Shown: one piece after another, positions 10,605 to 12,214 of the stretch
Layout: every line of letters begins with the position of its first letter
Position numbering within the stretch: the stretch's first letter is position 1
Notes under the pieces: generated by a model
Told to the model about the DNA's origin: nothing
What the model saw: the letters and a program-made list of their open reading frames with translations, nothing else
Database searches by the model: none
Translations under genes and position numbers: made by a program
DNA from: Candidatus Wildermuthbacteria bacterium
GTDB taxonomy: Bacteria > Patescibacteriota > Minisyncoccia > Minisyncoccales > UBA10102
Assembly (NCBI GenBank): GCA_016177245.1
Contig: JACOVR010000029.1
Coordinates: 1 to 12,214 of the forward strand
Length of the DNA stretch: 12,214 nucleotides
Direction of reading: 5' to 3'

Positions 10605-11636
10605 CTATAAATGTCGCTGAAACTTACGCATCTTTTCAAAGAAAAACGTGGGCCAGTATTTCCATGAAAGAGGGAAATCCTGGGTTTTGATGTATTCATA
10701 CGCCCTTCCGCCAAACCCCATCTTGAAAAGGGTAGGTCCTGCCCATGGGTGAAGGTTCTGCGTATGCGGGTTCACATAGCCCCAAAAATCGTACAAGACG
10801 CATCCCCGGCGTTTTGCTTCTTTGATCGCTTCCCACTGCAAAAGATATGGAATGGAAAGCTTACTGTATTCGTGCAACGATGCTGCATGGTGATAGAATC
10901 CAATCTTTGACCAAAACACCACAAACGACGCGGCAACAATCTTTCCCTCGTAATTCCCAAAAAAGAGAACTGCTTCGCTATCATCCGCAAAGACCTCAAA
11001 TTCATTTTTGAGGTATTCAAAAGAAAAAGGCACGAAACGCTGGCGTTGAGACACTTCCTGGTGCATTTGGCTGAATAGTTCAACATCACTGCTTTCTGAG
11101 CTTTGAATAAGGTGGATGCCTGACCGTTCAGAGACCTTATTCACAAGATACCTCGTGGTTTTGCGCATCCCAGAAAGAAGATCGTGCTCAGAAGGGATAA
11201 GATCAAGTTTCCACGACGCTTCAGGATGCATTTGTATGGGGGCCTTTCTAAAACCAAATCTTGAGAATGTTTCGGTGTCTTCTGTATTCCGTTCCCAAAT
11301 GGGATTGATGCGAATAAAAGTTGCGCGTTCTTCTTTCGCTATTTCTCGCAACTTCGCGAGCAACGCCTCGAGAACCTCATGTTTCCCATTGGGTATGGCG
11401 TATGGCGTGACCGGGCCGTGGGGAACAAGCAAAAAAGTACCCCTTCTCGCCGCAACCTTCACTGTGAAGGCAACGGCGATGAGCTGCTTTTTGTCGAAAA
11501 CCCCCAACCGCCATACCCTGCCCCCCATGCGCTTTTGAAATTCGCCCCAATTCCACGACTGCAGAAACGTTTTCTCCGCACATCCATCTAAGAATTCTTC
11601 CCAAACATTTTTATTTGTAATCTCTCGTATCTCCAT
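10605..11636 (-). CDS. FemAB-family peptidoglycan bridge aminoacyltransferase
   Basis: Members add amino acids from aminoacyl-tRNA to the peptidoglycan stem peptide. The protein has 343 residues, family length, with two GNAT-like halves. Signatures: F-L-Q-S-W-N-W-G-E-F-Q (24-34), L-V-P-H-G-P-V (70-76) and a C-terminal Y-D-F-W-G-Y-V-N-P with H-P-W-A-G-P-T-L-F-K-M-G-F-G-G. No signal peptide is seen, as expected for a cytoplasmic enzyme. The amino acid transferred cannot be read from sequence; the name FemX would be a guess. The ATG at 11636 has a -10-like TATTAT six bases upstream and no Shine-Dalgarno sequence. It is followed directly by ftsQ. Confidence 0.92.
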   Translation of the reverse strand: MEIREITNKNVWEEFLDGCAEKTFLQSWNWGEFQKRMGGRVWRLGVFDKKQLIAVAFTVKVAARRGTFLLVPHGPVTPYAIPNGKHEVLEALLAKLREIAKEERATFIRINPIWERNTEDTETFSRFGFRKAPIQMHPEASWKLDLIPSEHDLLSGMRKTTRYLVNKVSERSGIHLIQSSESSDVELFSQMHQEVSQRQRFVPFSFEYLKNEFEVFADDSEAVLFFGNYEGKIVAASFVVFWSKIGFYHHAASLHEYSKLSIPYLLQWEAIKEAKRRGCVLYDFWGYVNPHTQNLHPWAGPTLFKMGFGGRAYEYIKTQDFPLSWKYWPTFFFEKMRKFQRHL

Positions 11637-11670
11637 CTCGATATAATATCTTTATTAACGATCGTGAGAT
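11637..11670 (-). promoter_or_regulatory. Promoter of the FemAB-ftsQ operon, leaderless arrangement, with a CGATCG motif
   Basis: Minus strand: TATTAT (11648-11643, 5 of 6) lies six bases (ATCGAG) before the ATG. No good -35 is seen; its place is taken by ATCTCACGATCGT (11670-11658). The core TCACGATCGT of this stretch also forms most of the central palindrome in the leader of the HTH gene at 8111-8122, so it may be a regulator binding site. Confidence 0.5.
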
Positions 11671-11690
11671 TTCCTATTACACCCTATATC

Positions 11691-12214
11691 TTACTGCGAA
11701 AGCTCCTCAATGAGAAACGTTCGAACATAAGAATCAAGCTCATATTCAAGAATCGCTTTTTCTGTGGCCTCTGCAACATCGTAGGGAGAAACCCAAACGC
11801 TCTCTTGAAATTTCTGATAGCCCAATTGATGAAGCGAAAAACGAAATGCATCTCTTGCCCATCTTTTCTGCTCTGGGATATCAAAGATAATCATTTGCCA
11901 TTTCCCGTCGGCTCTTTTTTGCTTGCTTTTGAGGATCGTTTTCACCGCGAGAACCCGCTCTACGCCGTGGGGCGTGAGAAGCACTCCTTTTTTCTGCTCC
12001 AAGTTCTTTATTTGGATGTATCCTCTTTTCTTCAAATAGTTCAGGAATTGCCCAAAGTGTTTTCGCTCGAGTTTACGCTTATACTCTCTACGCATTTTGA
12101 AAAGTTCAGGGAAAAGAACCTCCCTCATGCTCCGAGGAGCCAAAGAATGGTATGCATCTCGAGTATTCTCTAAAAATGTGTAGATATCCAAAAGAAATTG
12201 ATCGGTGAGGGGGA
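11691..12214 (-). CDS. PaaX/Cas2-like winged-helix protein, C-terminal part (start outside the window)
   Basis: The frame is open to the right edge. A TTG at 12191 could start a 166-residue protein, but there is no ATG or GTG and no ribosome binding site seen there, and the codons upstream (L-T-D-Q-F-L) look like protein, so the true start is probably beyond 12214. The sequence has a winged-helix-like segment (F-G-Q-F-L-N-Y-L-K-K-R-G-Y-I then G-V-L-L-T-P-H-G). It is followed by W-Q-M-I-I-F-D-I-P-E and L-G-Y-Q-K-F-Q-E-S-V-W-V-S-P-Y-D, the typical signature of the PaaX C-terminal domain, which has the Cas2 ferredoxin-like fold. No CRISPR repeats or other cas genes are nearby, so a regulator or nucleic-acid-binding role is more likely than adaptation. 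It ends 54 bases before the FemAB gene. Confidence 0.85.
   Translation of the reverse strand, partial: PLTDQFLLDIYTFLENTRDAYHSLAPRSMREVLFPELFKMRREYKRKLERKHFGQFLNYLKKRGYIQIKNLEQKKGVLLTPHGVERVLAVKTILKSKQKRADGKWQMIIFDIPEQKRWARDAFRFSLHQLGYQKFQESVWVSPYDVAEATEKAILEYELDSYVRTFLIEELSQ

Noticed and set aside
11691..12214. CRISPR adaptation protein Cas2
   Set aside because: The fold signature is of the PaaX C-terminal type with a winged helix in front; no cas1, effector genes or repeat-spacer array occur in the window.

Overview
The window reads as a fragment of a Parcubacteria-type (Candidate Phyla Radiation / Patescibacteria) chromosome. This is inferred from several traits: compact housekeeping operons with 4-base or longer gene overlaps, shortened HrcA, GrpE and triosephosphate isomerase, two proteins of the PaaX/Cas2-like type common in that group, repeat-derived insertions inside coding genes, and promoters placed so close to start codons that the mRNAs should be leaderless. 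No taxonomic search could be run.

Layout. At the left edge (1-169, minus) is the N-terminal part of a membrane-anchored protein of the CPR PaaX/Cas2-like type. A lone 105-residue protein of unknown function follows (304-621, minus), with its own strong promoter and ribosome binding site. From 774 to 7858 every gene is on the minus strand, read in the order hrcA, grpE, dnaK, dnaJ, tRNA-Lys(UUU), dedA-family gene, tpiA, ykuK-like gene, mnmA. A variant CIRCE operator sits over the hrcA promoter, so HrcA probably represses its own chaperone operon (DnaK-DnaJ-GrpE). A second promoter at the very end of dnaJ appears to drive tRNA-Lys and the genes after it. Notably, mnmA at the end of that unit encodes the enzyme that thiolates U34 of tRNA-Lys(UUU).

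From 7859 to 8182 lies a structured intergenic region holding CIRCE, a strong minus-oriented terminator with no obvious gene to terminate, and three further inverted repeats. On the plus strand come a probable transcription factor (8183-8899; sigma region 4-like HTH plus an RNA polymerase alpha-CTD-like domain) and a CorA-family metal transporter with an altered signature motif (8939-9850). Converging on these from the right, on the minus strand, are a FemAB-type peptidoglycan-bridge aminoacyltransferase and ftsQ (11636 to 9871), a cell wall and division pair. At the right edge is a second PaaX/Cas2-like protein (11691 to beyond 12214).

The most interesting pattern is regulatory. Four genes (hrcA, corA, the FemAB gene and the left-edge gene) have a -10-like hexamer exactly six bases before the ATG, which predicts transcription starting on the start codon. 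The tRNA-Lys promoter is placed the same way relative to the tRNA 5' end. The two genes with strong Shine-Dalgarno sequences both start with GTG and stand alone. No complete novel defence or biosynthetic system is visible.
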